Positions 1-8,072 of a stretch of DNA of 64,000 nt are shown here, in pieces (the stretch's first letter is position 1; each line of letters begins with the position of its first letter). Position numbers and translations under genes: made by a program. The stretch covers positions 62,001 through 126,000 of the forward strand of contig NZ_BAXB01000008.1 in the NCBI RefSeq assembly GCF_000698145.1, read 5' to 3'. The notes below the pieces were generated by a model. It searched no databases. It worked only from the letters and a program-made list of their open reading frames with translations, and was not told where the DNA came from. This stretch comes from Geomicrobium sp. JCM 19039. GTDB taxonomy: Bacteria; Bacillota; Bacilli; Bacillales; Marinococcaceae.

Positions 1-201
1 GCAGGCACAGCGTTGCTAGAAGGAACATTGCCAAATCAAATCATAGGTAGCAAAAAAGGAAATACGTTGCGGATTGGACACCCAGGAGGTGTTATTTCAG
101 TCACTGCCGAAACAGACGGAAAAGAGGTAGAAGCTGTAATGATGAGTCGCACCGCAAGACTGATTATGCGCGGAGAACTCTTTTATACGGATCTTTATTA
201 A
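1..201 (+). CDS. PrpF-like isomerase family protein, C-terminal end only (cut by window edge)
   Basis: The reading frame is open from base 1 and stops at 199-201, so only about 66 C-terminal residues are present. The end contains LRIGHPGGVISV and a MMSRTARLIMRGELF segment, which resembles the C-terminus of the PrpF / 4-oxalomesaconate tautomerase family (diaminopimelate epimerase fold; moves a double bond in unsaturated tricarboxylic acids). It lies 99 bp upstream of a racemase-like gene on the same strand and could be the first visible gene of that catabolic operon. The substrate cannot be told from this fragment. The family call rests on remembered motif similarity. Confidence 0.6.
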   Translation, partial: AGTALLEGTLPNQIIGSKKGNTLRIGHPGGVISVTAETDGKEVEAVMMSRTARLIMRGELFYTDLY

Positions 202-300
202 GAGTATTAATGGTTAAGTATTATCTTTTTCAATTTTATCTATCGTATTGAAAAACGTACAATATGTGTAGGACTTCTTGCAATGTGGAGGAAATAACAG

Positions 301-969
301 ATGAAGAAACTGAGAATTGGTTTAATTCACGCGACGATGAACTCTGTCTCACCCATTCTTGATGCGTTCTCCTCGTATGGAGAAGACGTTGAGCTCGTAA
401 ATTTTATGGATGAGGGTTTGATTTATGCACTAAATGAAACGAACGAAGTGACGACTCGGATGATCATGCGCTTGACGGACTTGGCAGGTAAAGCAGCAGA
501 GAGTGATGTGGATGCGATTTTATTTACCTGTTCTTCGTTTACACCGTATGTTTCTGATATAGCCGACTTAATGCCGGTTCCGGTACTAAGTTCCGATCAG
601 AGTATGTTGGAGCGGGCGGTATCAGAAAGCGACAACATTTATGTAATTGCAACGATTCGCGCTGCTGGTCCGACGACCGAGCGAATCATACAACAGATCG
701 CTAGAGAGCAAGAAAAAGATGTAACGGTTCGGGTTCAAGTCGTGACAGAAGCGTTTGCTGCATTGCAAGCAGGTGATGTAGCTAGCCATGACCAGCACAT
801 TCGTGAAGCCATTCAATCCGTTCGTGCTAGCGACACGGTCGTGTTGGCTCAATATTCAATGGCGCGCGCTGTGACCAACGAAACAACCCCTTATCCGAAT
901 GTGTTGACCGGGCCTAGCGTTAGCGTAGAAGCCATCATTAACCTCGCAAAAAGGGGGAGGAGCAAATGA
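301..969 (+). CDS. Aspartate/glutamate racemase superfamily protein
   Basis: A 222-aa protein preceded by a GGAGGAAATAAC ribosome site. The N-terminal strand (KLRIGLIHATMNSVSPIL) and the FTCSSF loop with Cys77 match the Asp/Glu racemase / arylmalonate decarboxylase / maleate isomerase superfamily, which works by cysteine acid-base chemistry. The position of the usual second catalytic cysteine (around residue 184) reads VVLAQYSMARA, and no other cysteine exists, so two-base racemisation is unlikely. A single-cysteine decarboxylase or isomerase-like activity is an inference. The stop codon overlaps the next start (ATGA at 966-969), so it is translationally coupled to the SDR gene. Confidence 0.75.
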   Translation: MKKLRIGLIHATMNSVSPILDAFSSYGEDVELVNFMDEGLIYALNETNEVTTRMIMRLTDLAGKAAESDVDAILFTCSSFTPYVSDIADLMPVPVLSSDQSMLERAVSESDNIYVIATIRAAGPTTERIIQQIAREQEKDVTVRVQVVTEAFAALQAGDVASHDQHIREAIQSVRASDTVVLAQYSMARAVTNETTPYPNVLTGPSVSVEAIINLAKRGRSK

Positions 970-1730
970 ATGCAAGTGAATTATTTTCAGTAAAAAATTG
1001 TGTCATTGTTTTAACAGGCGCAAGCCAAGGGATCGGGAAAAGCTTAGCGGAGTTGTATGTTACAAATGGCGCCAAAGTAGCGCTCGTCGCGAGAAACCGA
1101 TCGTCTTTAGAAGCCGTGCAAGAAGAACTAGGGAACGGTGAAAACGTCGCGATTTTTCCATTTGATGTGACCGAGACAGCTCAATTACCGAAGCTAGCGG
1201 AAGACGTGTTCGAGCGGTTTGGCGCCATTGATGTATTAGTGAACAATGCAGGAACGAACATCACCAAACCTGCGATTGAGTTTACAGAAGCTGAATGGGA
1301 CGCTGTATTGGACCTGAACCTAAAAAGCGCATTTTTCTTTAGCCAAGCCGTTTACCCCTATATGAAAAAACAAGGGGGAGGCAAAATCATTCATATGTCG
1401 TCACAAATGGCTGAAGTTGGCTATTATAAACGGTCCGCATACAGTTCGAGCAAAGGTGGAGTGAAGCAATTGACGAAAGCTCTTGCGATTGAATGGGCGG
1501 GCGACCACATCTTAGTGAATGCTGTCGGTCCAACCTTTATCGAGACACCGCTCACCGCTACGATGATGGAGGATGACGCATTCAAAGCCGATGTGCTAAG
1601 TAGAATTCCATTGGGGCGGCTTGCGAAGACAGAAGATCTATTTGGTGCAATGCTTTACTTAAGTTCTGGAGCTTCGAATATGGTAACCGGACAAACGCTT
1701 TACGTCGACGGTGGATGGACAAGCTGGTAA
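966..1730 (+). CDS. Short-chain dehydrogenase/reductase (SDR)
   Basis: A 254-aa classical SDR. Visible motifs are the NAD(P)-binding TGASQGIG at residues 17-24, NNAG at 93-96, the catalytic serine region near 145 (HMSSQ), and the Tyr159-x3-Lys163 active site (YSSSK). The C-terminus ends in the family-typical VDGGW. It would oxidise or reduce a secondary alcohol/ketone in the cytosol. It overlaps the racemase-like gene by 4 bp, and the Fe-alcohol dehydrogenase starts 9 bp downstream, so it is a middle gene of the operon. The physiological substrate is unknown. Confidence 0.9.
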   Translation: MNASELFSVKNCVIVLTGASQGIGKSLAELYVTNGAKVALVARNRSSLEAVQEELGNGENVAIFPFDVTETAQLPKLAEDVFERFGAIDVLVNNAGTNITKPAIEFTEAEWDAVLDLNLKSAFFFSQAVYPYMKKQGGGKIIHMSSQMAEVGYYKRSAYSSSKGGVKQLTKALAIEWAGDHILVNAVGPTFIETPLTATMMEDDAFKADVLSRIPLGRLAKTEDLFGAMLYLSSGASNMVTGQTLYVDGGWTSW

Positions 1731-1739
1731 AAGGGAGAG

Positions 1740-2924
1740 ATGAACATGAATGGGTATGCAGATTTTCAGTCGCCAAATCGGGTTCGTTTTGGTGTCGATA
1801 GTTTCTTAACGTTATCCGAAGAAGTTCAGTCGTTTGATGCCAAACGCGTAGTGATCGTCAGTGACAAAGGGATGGTCGGTACAGGACTTGTGGACCGGAC
1901 GAGTCGTTTGCTTGTGGACGAAGGCATTCACGTAGACCGTTTCACCGATATTGAAGGAGAACCTTCATTTCAGCTACTCGAATCGGCAGTGACGGAAGTT
2001 GAATCGTATCAACCTGACGTCGTCATTGGTCTGGGCGGGGGAAGCGCGATGGACACCGCAAAGACAATCGCGGCGCTGTTAGGTAAGGAAGAAAGATCCT
2101 CATACTTATCCGGTGAAGTGACGATCCCAAGTCGTTCGGTGCCGTGTATTCTATTGCCAACTACTGCGGGAACAGGAGCAGAAGTGACGATGAACGCCAT
2201 TTTTGGTGATACGAAACAAGGGGTCAAGCGGGGGCTCGTAAGCTCGGCGCTTTTACCAGATGTTGCGATCGTTGATCCTGTACTCACACGCTCGTGTCCA
2301 CCTAGAGTTACCGCGTCTTCTGGGGTAGACGCCTTTACACACGCCATCGAATCGTACGTCGCTGTCAGAGCGACGCCGTTTACAAACATGTACGCAGAAA
2401 AAGCAATGGAGCTGTTTCCTCTCCATATTCATCAAGCCGTACACAACGGGTCAAACCTAGAATCTCGAGTAGGGATGAGTATGGTCAGCCACATGGCAGG
2501 CATTTCTTTAGCCAATGCCGGTGTCGGTGCCGTTCATGCGCTCGCGTATCCGCTCGGTGGAACGTATCATGTTGAACACGGGGTTGCCAATGCCTTGTTG
2601 CTCCCGTTCGTTCTGGAGGTGACGGGCAAGACGTGCACACCGCAAATGGTCTCTGTTGCATCAAAGCTGCAATTAGGAGACTATACCGAGACGCCCGATC
2701 TCGCGTTGGACGCCATCGTTTATTATCTACTTCAACTGTTAGAAGACTTAGATTTGCCCTCATCCCTACAAGAGTTAGGTGTTGATGAACCATCTTTACC
2801 ACAGTTAGCAAAGGAAGCATCAAAAGTGACGAGACTACTATCAAACACCCCGTATACCTTAAATGAAAAGAAAATTCTAGCGATATATGAACGGGCGTAC
2901 AACGGGAGAGGGTTGCGACGATGA
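1740..2924 (+). CDS. Iron-containing alcohol dehydrogenase
   Basis: A 394-aa group III alcohol dehydrogenase (also the maleylacetate-reductase/GldA fold). GGGSAMD at residues 99-105 is the nucleotide-binding loop. The metal ligands typical of the family are seen in GVDAFTHAIE (Asp, His) and in the HALAYPLGGTYHVEHG stretch (two His) further on. The start ATG follows AAGGGAGAG. It overlaps the aldehyde dehydrogenase gene by ATGA, so alcohol to aldehyde to acid conversion by consecutive gene products is plausible. Substrate not determinable. Confidence 0.9.
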   Translation: MNMNGYADFQSPNRVRFGVDSFLTLSEEVQSFDAKRVVIVSDKGMVGTGLVDRTSRLLVDEGIHVDRFTDIEGEPSFQLLESAVTEVESYQPDVVIGLGGGSAMDTAKTIAALLGKEERSSYLSGEVTIPSRSVPCILLPTTAGTGAEVTMNAIFGDTKQGVKRGLVSSALLPDVAIVDPVLTRSCPPRVTASSGVDAFTHAIESYVAVRATPFTNMYAEKAMELFPLHIHQAVHNGSNLESRVGMSMVSHMAGISLANAGVGAVHALAYPLGGTYHVEHGVANALLLPFVLEVTGKTCTPQMVSVASKLQLGDYTETPDLALDAIVYYLLQLLEDLDLPSSLQELGVDEPSLPQLAKEASKVTRLLSNTPYTLNEKKILAIYERAYNGRGLRR

Positions 2925-4345
2925 ACGAAGGGGAAATGCTCTATATAGACGGAGACTGGGAGGCTGGAGAGCGCTATGAAACGTTATACTCTCCCTACGA
3001 TCAAGAGGAGCTCGCGCGCATTCCACTCGCCACAAAAGCACAAGTGAAACGGGCCATTGATAGTGCCCACCATGCGACACGTACGATGAAATCTTTGAGC
3101 GCGTTTGAACGTGCTGAACTGTTATCAAACGTAGCAGCTGGGTTTGAAAAATACGATGAACAATGTGCACAAATCTTAGTGAAAGAAAACGCAAAGCCAA
3201 TCAAAGCGGCTCGGGGAGAAATCAAGCGAACGATTGAGACGTATCGCTTTGCTGCAGAAGAGGCAAAGCGGATACATGGAGAAATGGTCCCGCTGGACGC
3301 CGCCGAAGGGGGCAAAAGTAGACTCGGATACACAAAGCACGAACCGTTAGGTGTGATTGCCGCTATCACGCCGTTCAATTTTCCTTTTAATCTGACAGCC
3401 CACAAATTAGGACCGGCGTTTGCGGCAGGAAATACAGTCGTGTTAAAGCCCGCATCGCAAACCCCTCTTAGTGGCTTAATGACTGCGAGAATCTTTGAGG
3501 AAGCTGGGCTACCTAAAGGTGCTTTACAAGTCATCACAGGCAAGGGCAGTGAGTTGGGGGACCTACTCGTTAAGGATGACCGAGTGCGTATGGTGACGTT
3601 TACAGGCAGTGTTTCTGTTGGGAAAGCGATTCGAGAAAAAGCAGGTCTTAAAAAAGTTACCTTAGAATTAGGATCAAACTCGGGAGTCATTGTTGACACA
3701 GTCGAAGATCTTGATGCTGTTGTAGAACGCTGTGTTGAAGGAGCCTTTACGTATGCAGGACAAGTATGCATCTCTGTTCAGCGTATATTTGTTCAAGATC
3801 GTTTGTATCATACGTTTCTGGATCGCCTTGTGGAGAAAACCGAATCGCTTCAAATCGGAGATCCCGCTCACGAAAATACAGACGTATCTGCGCTCATTAG
3901 TCCTGGGGAATCCGAACGCTTGCAAGCGTGGGTGAACGAAGCCCATGAACAAGGAGCGACAATTGCATTTGGAGGAAACAAAAGAGGTGCAGTGATTGAG
4001 CCTACGATTATTACGAATGCAGATCGTACACTTTCTGTAAATGCAGACGAAGCATTTGGTCCCGTTGTCACCGTGACGCCTTATGAAACCTTTGATCAAG
4101 CAATTGCCGGTGTTAACGATTCAGCGTATGGCTTACAAGCGGGGGTGTTCACGACCGAGATTGCAAAAGCGTTTAAGGCCGCCGATGAGTTAGAAGTAGG
4201 GGGTGTCATCATCAACGACATTCCAACGTTCCGAGTCGATAACATGCCGTATGGAGGAGTTAAAAACAGTGGCATCGGAAAAGAAGGCGTCAAATACTCC
4301 ACAGAAGAAATGTCAGAGATAAAGTTCGTCTCTTTTAAACTTTAG
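2921..4345 (+). CDS. Aldehyde dehydrogenase family protein
   Basis: A 474-aa NAD(P)-dependent aldehyde dehydrogenase of normal family length. The oxyanion-hole Asn153 (PFNFP), the GSVSVGK cofactor loop near 229-235, general base Glu249 (LELGSNSG) and catalytic Cys283 (GQVCIS) are present. The start overlaps the stop of the Fe-alcohol dehydrogenase. It is the last gene before a terminator at 4357. It would oxidise an aldehyde produced in the same operon to an acid or, in some relatives, a CoA ester. The exact substrate is not known. Confidence 0.92.
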   Translation: MNEGEMLYIDGDWEAGERYETLYSPYDQEELARIPLATKAQVKRAIDSAHHATRTMKSLSAFERAELLSNVAAGFEKYDEQCAQILVKENAKPIKAARGEIKRTIETYRFAAEEAKRIHGEMVPLDAAEGGKSRLGYTKHEPLGVIAAITPFNFPFNLTAHKLGPAFAAGNTVVLKPASQTPLSGLMTARIFEEAGLPKGALQVITGKGSELGDLLVKDDRVRMVTFTGSVSVGKAIREKAGLKKVTLELGSNSGVIVDTVEDLDAVVERCVEGAFTYAGQVCISVQRIFVQDRLYHTFLDRLVEKTESLQIGDPAHENTDVSALISPGESERLQAWVNEAHEQGATIAFGGNKRGAVIEPTIITNADRTLSVNADEAFGPVVTVTPYETFDQAIAGVNDSAYGLQAGVFTTEIAKAFKAADELEVGGVIINDIPTFRVDNMPYGGVKNSGIGKEGVKYSTEEMSEIKFVSFKL

Positions 4346-4356
4346 CGATGAAACGT

Positions 4357-4388
4357 GCCCTTGGTCTTTTTTGAGATCAAGGGCTTTT
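4357..4388 (+). terminator. Rho-independent terminator of the catabolic operon
   Basis: A 10-bp stem (GCCCTTGGTC with GATCAAGGGC, one G-U pair) is followed by TTTT. It lies 11 bp after the aldehyde dehydrogenase stop. Confidence 0.8.
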
Positions 4389-4472
4389 GTGTATAATAGA
4401 TTTAGTAAAGCCCTCTTGAGGGCTGTGAAGTTCGGAATAGATGAGTGCACATAGATGGGAGGGAGGTTCAGT

Positions 4473-5341
4473 ATGAATTTACGAGATTGGGAGATTATTC
4501 ATGCGTTGTATGAACGAAAAAATATTACAAGAGCGGCAAGAACACTGTTCATCTCTCAACCAGCTCTTACCGCAAGAGTGAAACAAATTGAAGAATACTT
4601 CGGATGTCAAATCATATTAAGAGAACGTAGAGGCATTCAATTCACACCGGAAGGTGAGTATTTGGCTAAGCAGGCGGTTAACGTTCTAAAACAGCAAGAA
4701 CAAATCCGGTCAGATGTGCTTAGTATGAAGGATAACTTAGGCGGCACACTTAAATTAGGGGCATCCAACTTTTTTTCGAAATACAAGCTACCGAAGATCT
4801 TGGGAGATTTCAGAAAAATCTATCCGAACGTTGAATTTCAAGTCTTATCTGGGTGGAGCGAAGACATTTATAGAAAGATGGCGGACCGGGACGTTCATGT
4901 AGGCTTTATTCGAGGCGACTACCCATGGCGAGGGAGACGTGACGTACTTTTTGAGGAAACGTTATGCGTCGCATCAACCGAACCCTTTGAATGGATGATC
5001 TGCATAAAATGACGCAGATCAATTACAAAACCGATCGTAAACTCATCGCACTCGTTGAAGATTGGTGGAATGAGAACTTCGATTATCCCCCGAATGTTGG
5101 CTTGCGCGTTGATCAAGTCGATACGTGCAAAGAAATGATTATTAACGGATTAGGATACGGCATCGTGCCGGACTTGATCGTAGACGACGATCCAAGCATC
5201 TACAAAAAAACATTAAAGAACCCAGACGGTGAACCGATCATTCGCAAAACATGGATGTACTATGACCAAGATTCCGTTTCCGTGAACACGATCGGTGCAT
5301 TCTTACGTTACATCCATAGCATTGATGTGAAACGATTGTAA
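4473..5341 (+). pseudogene. LysR-family transcriptional regulator, frameshifted
   Basis: The N-terminal half holds a winged-helix LysR domain (ALYERKNITRAARTLFISQP...). The C-terminal half is a LysR substrate-binding domain (INYKTDR..., GLGYGIVPDL) in another frame. The frame breaks near 4985-4992 within a Glu-Pro-Phe/Asp-Asp-Leu junction, and restoring one base gives a protein of about 290 aa, the normal family size. The start at 4473 is chosen because GGGAGGGAGG lies just upstream; an earlier ATG at 4455 lies within that site. A TATAAT box at 4392-4397 and the hairpin AGCCCTCTTGAGGGCT at 4409-4424 sit in the leader. It probably regulated the upstream catabolic operon. Confidence 0.85.
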
Positions 5342-5344
5342 ACC

Positions 5345-5376
5345 GACCCATGCCTTGTTCGATAAGGGCATGGGTC
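5345..5376. terminator. Bidirectional terminator hairpin
   Basis: A perfect 10-bp stem GACCCATGCC / GGCATGGGTC with a 12-nt loop lies between the convergent LysR gene and acetyltransferase gene. T-tracts are short on both sides. Confidence 0.65.
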
Positions 5377-5389
5377 TACTAATTCTGGT

Positions 5390-6286
5390 TTAACGCTTTT
5401 GATACGTCACCCAGGCCGGCTCGGAAGAAAACGGATAAGCTTCTAACACAGAGGTAAAATAAGGATCCGTCGTATCAACTTCAGCTTCAAGGTAACGAAA
5501 TCCATGTTTCTTTGCGTATCCGATTTGCTGTTCTGTGAGCAAGAGAACAGATGAAATACCCTCCAACGTTTGACTTCCACGCCATCCGAGTTCGAGCGTC
5601 TTGCTTTTTTCTGTTTTGTGGAGCATTGCAAAGGCGAATACCTCATCACCTTGTGTTAATAGGAAACTTCCTTCTAATAACGTATTTGTATTGCAGACGA
5701 TGTGGTCCCACTTATTTACATCGAAAGTTGCTGGAGGATTGGCTTGGTGTGTTTGTTCGTATGTTGACTGAACGAGCTGCACAACGTTTCGCCTTAATAA
5801 CTGGTCAGTTGAAATTTGTTTGAAAGTCATGATCTGATCCGTTTGAGTAACAAAATATTGAAAAGACTGTACCTCAAGTGTAGGTTCGTAAGTTTTACGT
5901 ATCTCTTTAAATCCTACGCTGCGGTGGAAAGACTTAAGATAATCGTTTGCTTCCCAAAACGACGTCTGCAACGGATGTTCAACGGTTGCATAAGATTCCA
6001 CTCGCTTTAGAAGTTTACCCTCCACATCGTAATGACGAAACCGAGGGTCTATAGCTGTAGAAACATAAGTAGTATGCGGATGGAATGGATTCTTCCAAGC
6101 AGTTGTTAAACCAATCCGTTTCTCATCATAAGTGGCGTCGAATGCACACAAGCGATGGCGGCTTTCGAAGCCGCGCAAGAAAAATATCTTCGAAGTGGGG
6201 TCATTTTTAAAACATAACGACAAAAAATGTGTGAGGTCTTCCGTTTCAATAAAATCGACAGTGTTGATCGTCAACTGTTTCTTCAA
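5390..6286 (-). CDS. GNAT-like acetyltransferase, two-domain
   Basis: A 298-aa protein with two N-acetyltransferase-like halves. The N-terminal half has the EEKRIGLTTAW-type beta region and a VSTAIDPRFRHYDVEGKLL segment. The C-terminal half has FLLTQGDEVFAFAML and an EVDTTDPYFTSVLEAYPF tail. A TTG start at 6286 is chosen because GAGAGGGGTGA stands just upstream; the frame remains open further upstream, to 6379, without a good ribosome site. The substrate is unknown. It is monocistronic between two hairpins. The domain call is made from general pattern and is less certain for the N-terminal half. Confidence 0.6.
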   Translation of the reverse strand: MKKQLTINTVDFIETEDLTHFLSLCFKNDPTSKIFFLRGFESRHRLCAFDATYDEKRIGLTTAWKNPFHPHTTYVSTAIDPRFRHYDVEGKLLKRVESYATVEHPLQTSFWEANDYLKSFHRSVGFKEIRKTYEPTLEVQSFQYFVTQTDQIMTFKQISTDQLLRRNVVQLVQSTYEQTHQANPPATFDVNKWDHIVCNTNTLLEGSFLLTQGDEVFAFAMLHKTEKSKTLELGWRGSQTLEGISSVLLLTEQQIGYAKKHGFRYLEAEVDTTDPYFTSVLEAYPFSSEPAWVTYQKR

Positions 6287-6502
6287 TAGATCACCCCTCT
6301 CTCTTTTCGTTTTGCTTAGATGATTTTGGTATGTAACTTGTCTTCGTGAGAACATTGCACAATCGTGTATGGATTCCAATATATTGATTATAGTGCATAA
6401 AAATGATACGCTGTGTTTAGAATAAGGAATACCCAGTCAGTGCGGATACACTGAACTGGGCATGTGTAGAACATTTTTTCAAGGATGATGTTCACTCGAA
6501 GT

Positions 6503-6545
6503 GAAGTAACCACCCTCTTGGACTCGGAGTGGTTACTTCTTTTTG
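6503..6545 (+). terminator. Terminator hairpin at the 3' end of the toxin gene
   Basis: An 11-bp stem GAAGTAACCAC / GTGGTTACTTC is followed on the plus strand by a T-rich run. It overlaps the toxin stop codon at 6533-6535. A plus-strand T-tract suggests a converging transcript also ends here. Confidence 0.65.
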
Positions 6546-6640
6546 TTGTTTGCATTAGCATCTTTTGTTAAAAGATACACTAATGTTGCAACACCGAGAC
6601 AAACCATGATTGCCTCATAAGAAGATATAAATAGTATCAC
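6533..6640 (-). CDS. Putative holin-like type I toxin peptide
   Basis: A 35-codon frame reads ...SSYEAIMVCLGVATLVYLL, then a basic tail ANANNKKK. This matches the layout of the short membrane toxins of the TxpA/BsrG 'putative holin-like toxin' group: S-x-Y-E-A motif, one membrane helix, Lys-rich end. The stop codon lies inside a strong hairpin, as in related loci. The start is unclear. The GTG at 6640 is embedded in the GGGGGTG ribosome site, whereas family alignment favours starting at an ATA at 6628 just before Ser-Ser-Tyr. Such toxins are normally silenced by an antisense RNA from the opposite strand. An antitoxin RNA here is inferred, not shown. Confidence 0.6.
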   Translation of the reverse strand: MILFISSYEAIMVCLGVATLVYLLTKDANANNKKK

Positions 6641-6839
6641 CCCCAACCTGCCAATTGACACGTCATTCGCATGTCACGACTGTTGGTAGGTGAACACCAC
6701 CCCTGAGTTTTCTGTTCTACTATGGAAAAGTATAACATTATTAATTTGTGTTTTTTGGGAAATCTAAATCCTGTTAACATTATCAATGATACCTCAGAAT
6801 AATCATACATTAGTCACGTTCATTGATAGACTTGCACGT

Positions 6840-7180
6840 TTATCCATTTTTCCCTTCCTGTATCGCAGCCTTCAAGGCATACAAATGATTAGAAATTAAT
6901 ATCGTACTCGCAACGAGTGCGCACAAGAGAGCGAGCACAAAGTAAGCAATGGTGTGCGTGCCGTTAATGATGTAATTATACGCATCCCCACCAACATACG
7001 CATTCATAGGAACGTCTGATTCGTCAGGACTTACATACACGAAACGCTTATAGATCCCGACAAGAATAAACGCCATTGCCGCAAAATAAAAACCCTTTAC
7101 CTTCCCATCCCATTCAGGTATTTCTTTTCTTCTTGCGACCCTGGATCCTCTTGTTGTTCAGTATTCACATGTTCTTGCAT
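6840..7180 (-). pseudogene. Small two-helix membrane protein, frameshifted
   Basis: The C-terminal 78 residues (MAFILVGIYKRF...) contain two hydrophobic segments separated by a polar loop. Upstream, an ATG at 7180 with AGGAG in front opens a frame rich in Gln/Glu that runs out of phase near the AAGAAAAGAAA run at about 7120-7130. Restoring one base joins them into a protein of about 113 aa (charged N-tail, EWDGKVKGFYFAAMAF, two helices). Family not recognised. The frame break sits at an A-rich run and may be a sequencing error. Confidence 0.5.
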
Positions 7181-7382
7181 CCCTGTTTTCTCCTCTTTAG
7201 TAACAATGTCGTAAGCATATTATACCATGACTAAAGTTGAGTTTATTAGATATTCAGGAAGAAAGCAGTCGAACAGACACACTCAGATGCTAATGTTGTT
7301 GGTGACCCTGCAGATCACGAAAGTAACGAGCTTTCCGCGTTGAGTGTTTCACCTACTACATGGTAGCCTCACACCAAGTGCC

Positions 7383-7508
7383 ATGGCTACCGGCCAGGCA
7401 GCAGGAGTTGCGGCATCGATGGCCCTTGAAGAAAATCAATCCCCGAGTGACATATCAATACAGATGCTGCAGGAAAAGCTCAGGGAGGGCGGGGCGGTTA
7501 TCAATTAA
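7383..7508 (+). pseudogene. C-terminal remnant of an FAD-dependent oxidoreductase
   Basis: Forty-one codons read MATGQAAGVAASMALEENQ...LREGGAVIN and then stop. The ATGQAAGVAAA pattern followed by a Leu-Gln-x-x-Leu-Arg tail is typical of the end of the FAD-dependent oxidoreductase family (PF12831-type). Nothing upstream continues the protein, and the preceding bases (about 7250-7380) hold stops in every frame. It is therefore a relic left beside the repeat element at 7582. It is directly followed by a strong terminator, presumably its original one. Confidence 0.6.
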
Positions 7509-7511
7509 TGA

Positions 7512-7553
7512 GAAGAAAACGGATTGCCCCATCGATCCGTTTTCTTCTTTTTT
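7512..7553 (+). terminator. Rho-independent terminator
   Basis: A perfect 13-bp stem GAAGAAAACGGAT / ATCCGTTTTCTTC with a 10-nt loop and TTTTTT tail lies 3 bp after the oxidoreductase relic stop. Confidence 0.9.
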
Positions 7554-7581
7554 CGTAGTAACGGTTGATCCCTTTAGTCTA

Positions 7582-7992
7582 TATAAGTTGAACTTTAGTT
7601 TTTCCTGATTTGCGCTGTTGGGTTGGAGGGGTAGCGTGAGCTGGGTGCCATTTTGCGCGCAAGTTTGTCTAGTTTTACGATTTTGGCGCTCATTCCGCTA
7701 AACATGCGCGCAGTTTGTTCCAACTGGAGCGCAGATTCAATGCCCATAAGCTGTCGGCCCCGGTTCGGCGCGGCTCGCACCGACAGCTTATGGGTACTTC
7801 GGGGCGGGGGTGTACACGTGACCTTGTCATCTGTTCCCGAGTTCGCTCATTCTGTTCCCTAGTTTATGTGAATATACCGCTTTTCCTGCGATTTTCCACA
7901 ATTTGAGAACCGTTCGGTCCCAACTCGAGCACAGGTTCCACTTTACGAAGCTTATCACTGGTTCTTGAAGAAGTTCTTTAGTTCAACTTATC
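7582..7992. repeat. Non-coding inverted-terminal-repeat element, copy 1
   Basis: An element of about 411 bp bounded by TATAAGTTGAACT on the left and AGTTCAACTTAT on the right. Read on the minus strand it is highly similar to the element at 53444: the same terminal TTTCTTCAAGAAC-like block, the shared CTCGAGTTGGGACCGAACGG block, and the IESA-LEQTA coding-like block. A long GC-rich inverted repeat (AAGCTGTCGG ... CCGACAGCTT, about 7747-7793) sits in the middle. No transposase is encoded. It stands between the oxidoreductase relic and the MMPL gene. Confidence 0.8.
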
Positions 7993-8072
7993 TAATTTAA
8001 GAATTAGTTAAGAAATTGTTTAGAGAAATACAATTTTTCATCGCTATCCTTTCATGTAGAGGGGGTACGGCA

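Noticed and set aside
3001..3771. Long open frame on the minus strand inside the aldehyde dehydrogenase gene
   Set aside because: It lies entirely opposite a clearly conserved gene, has an untypical composition rich in Ser/Ala/Pro, and no ribosome site.
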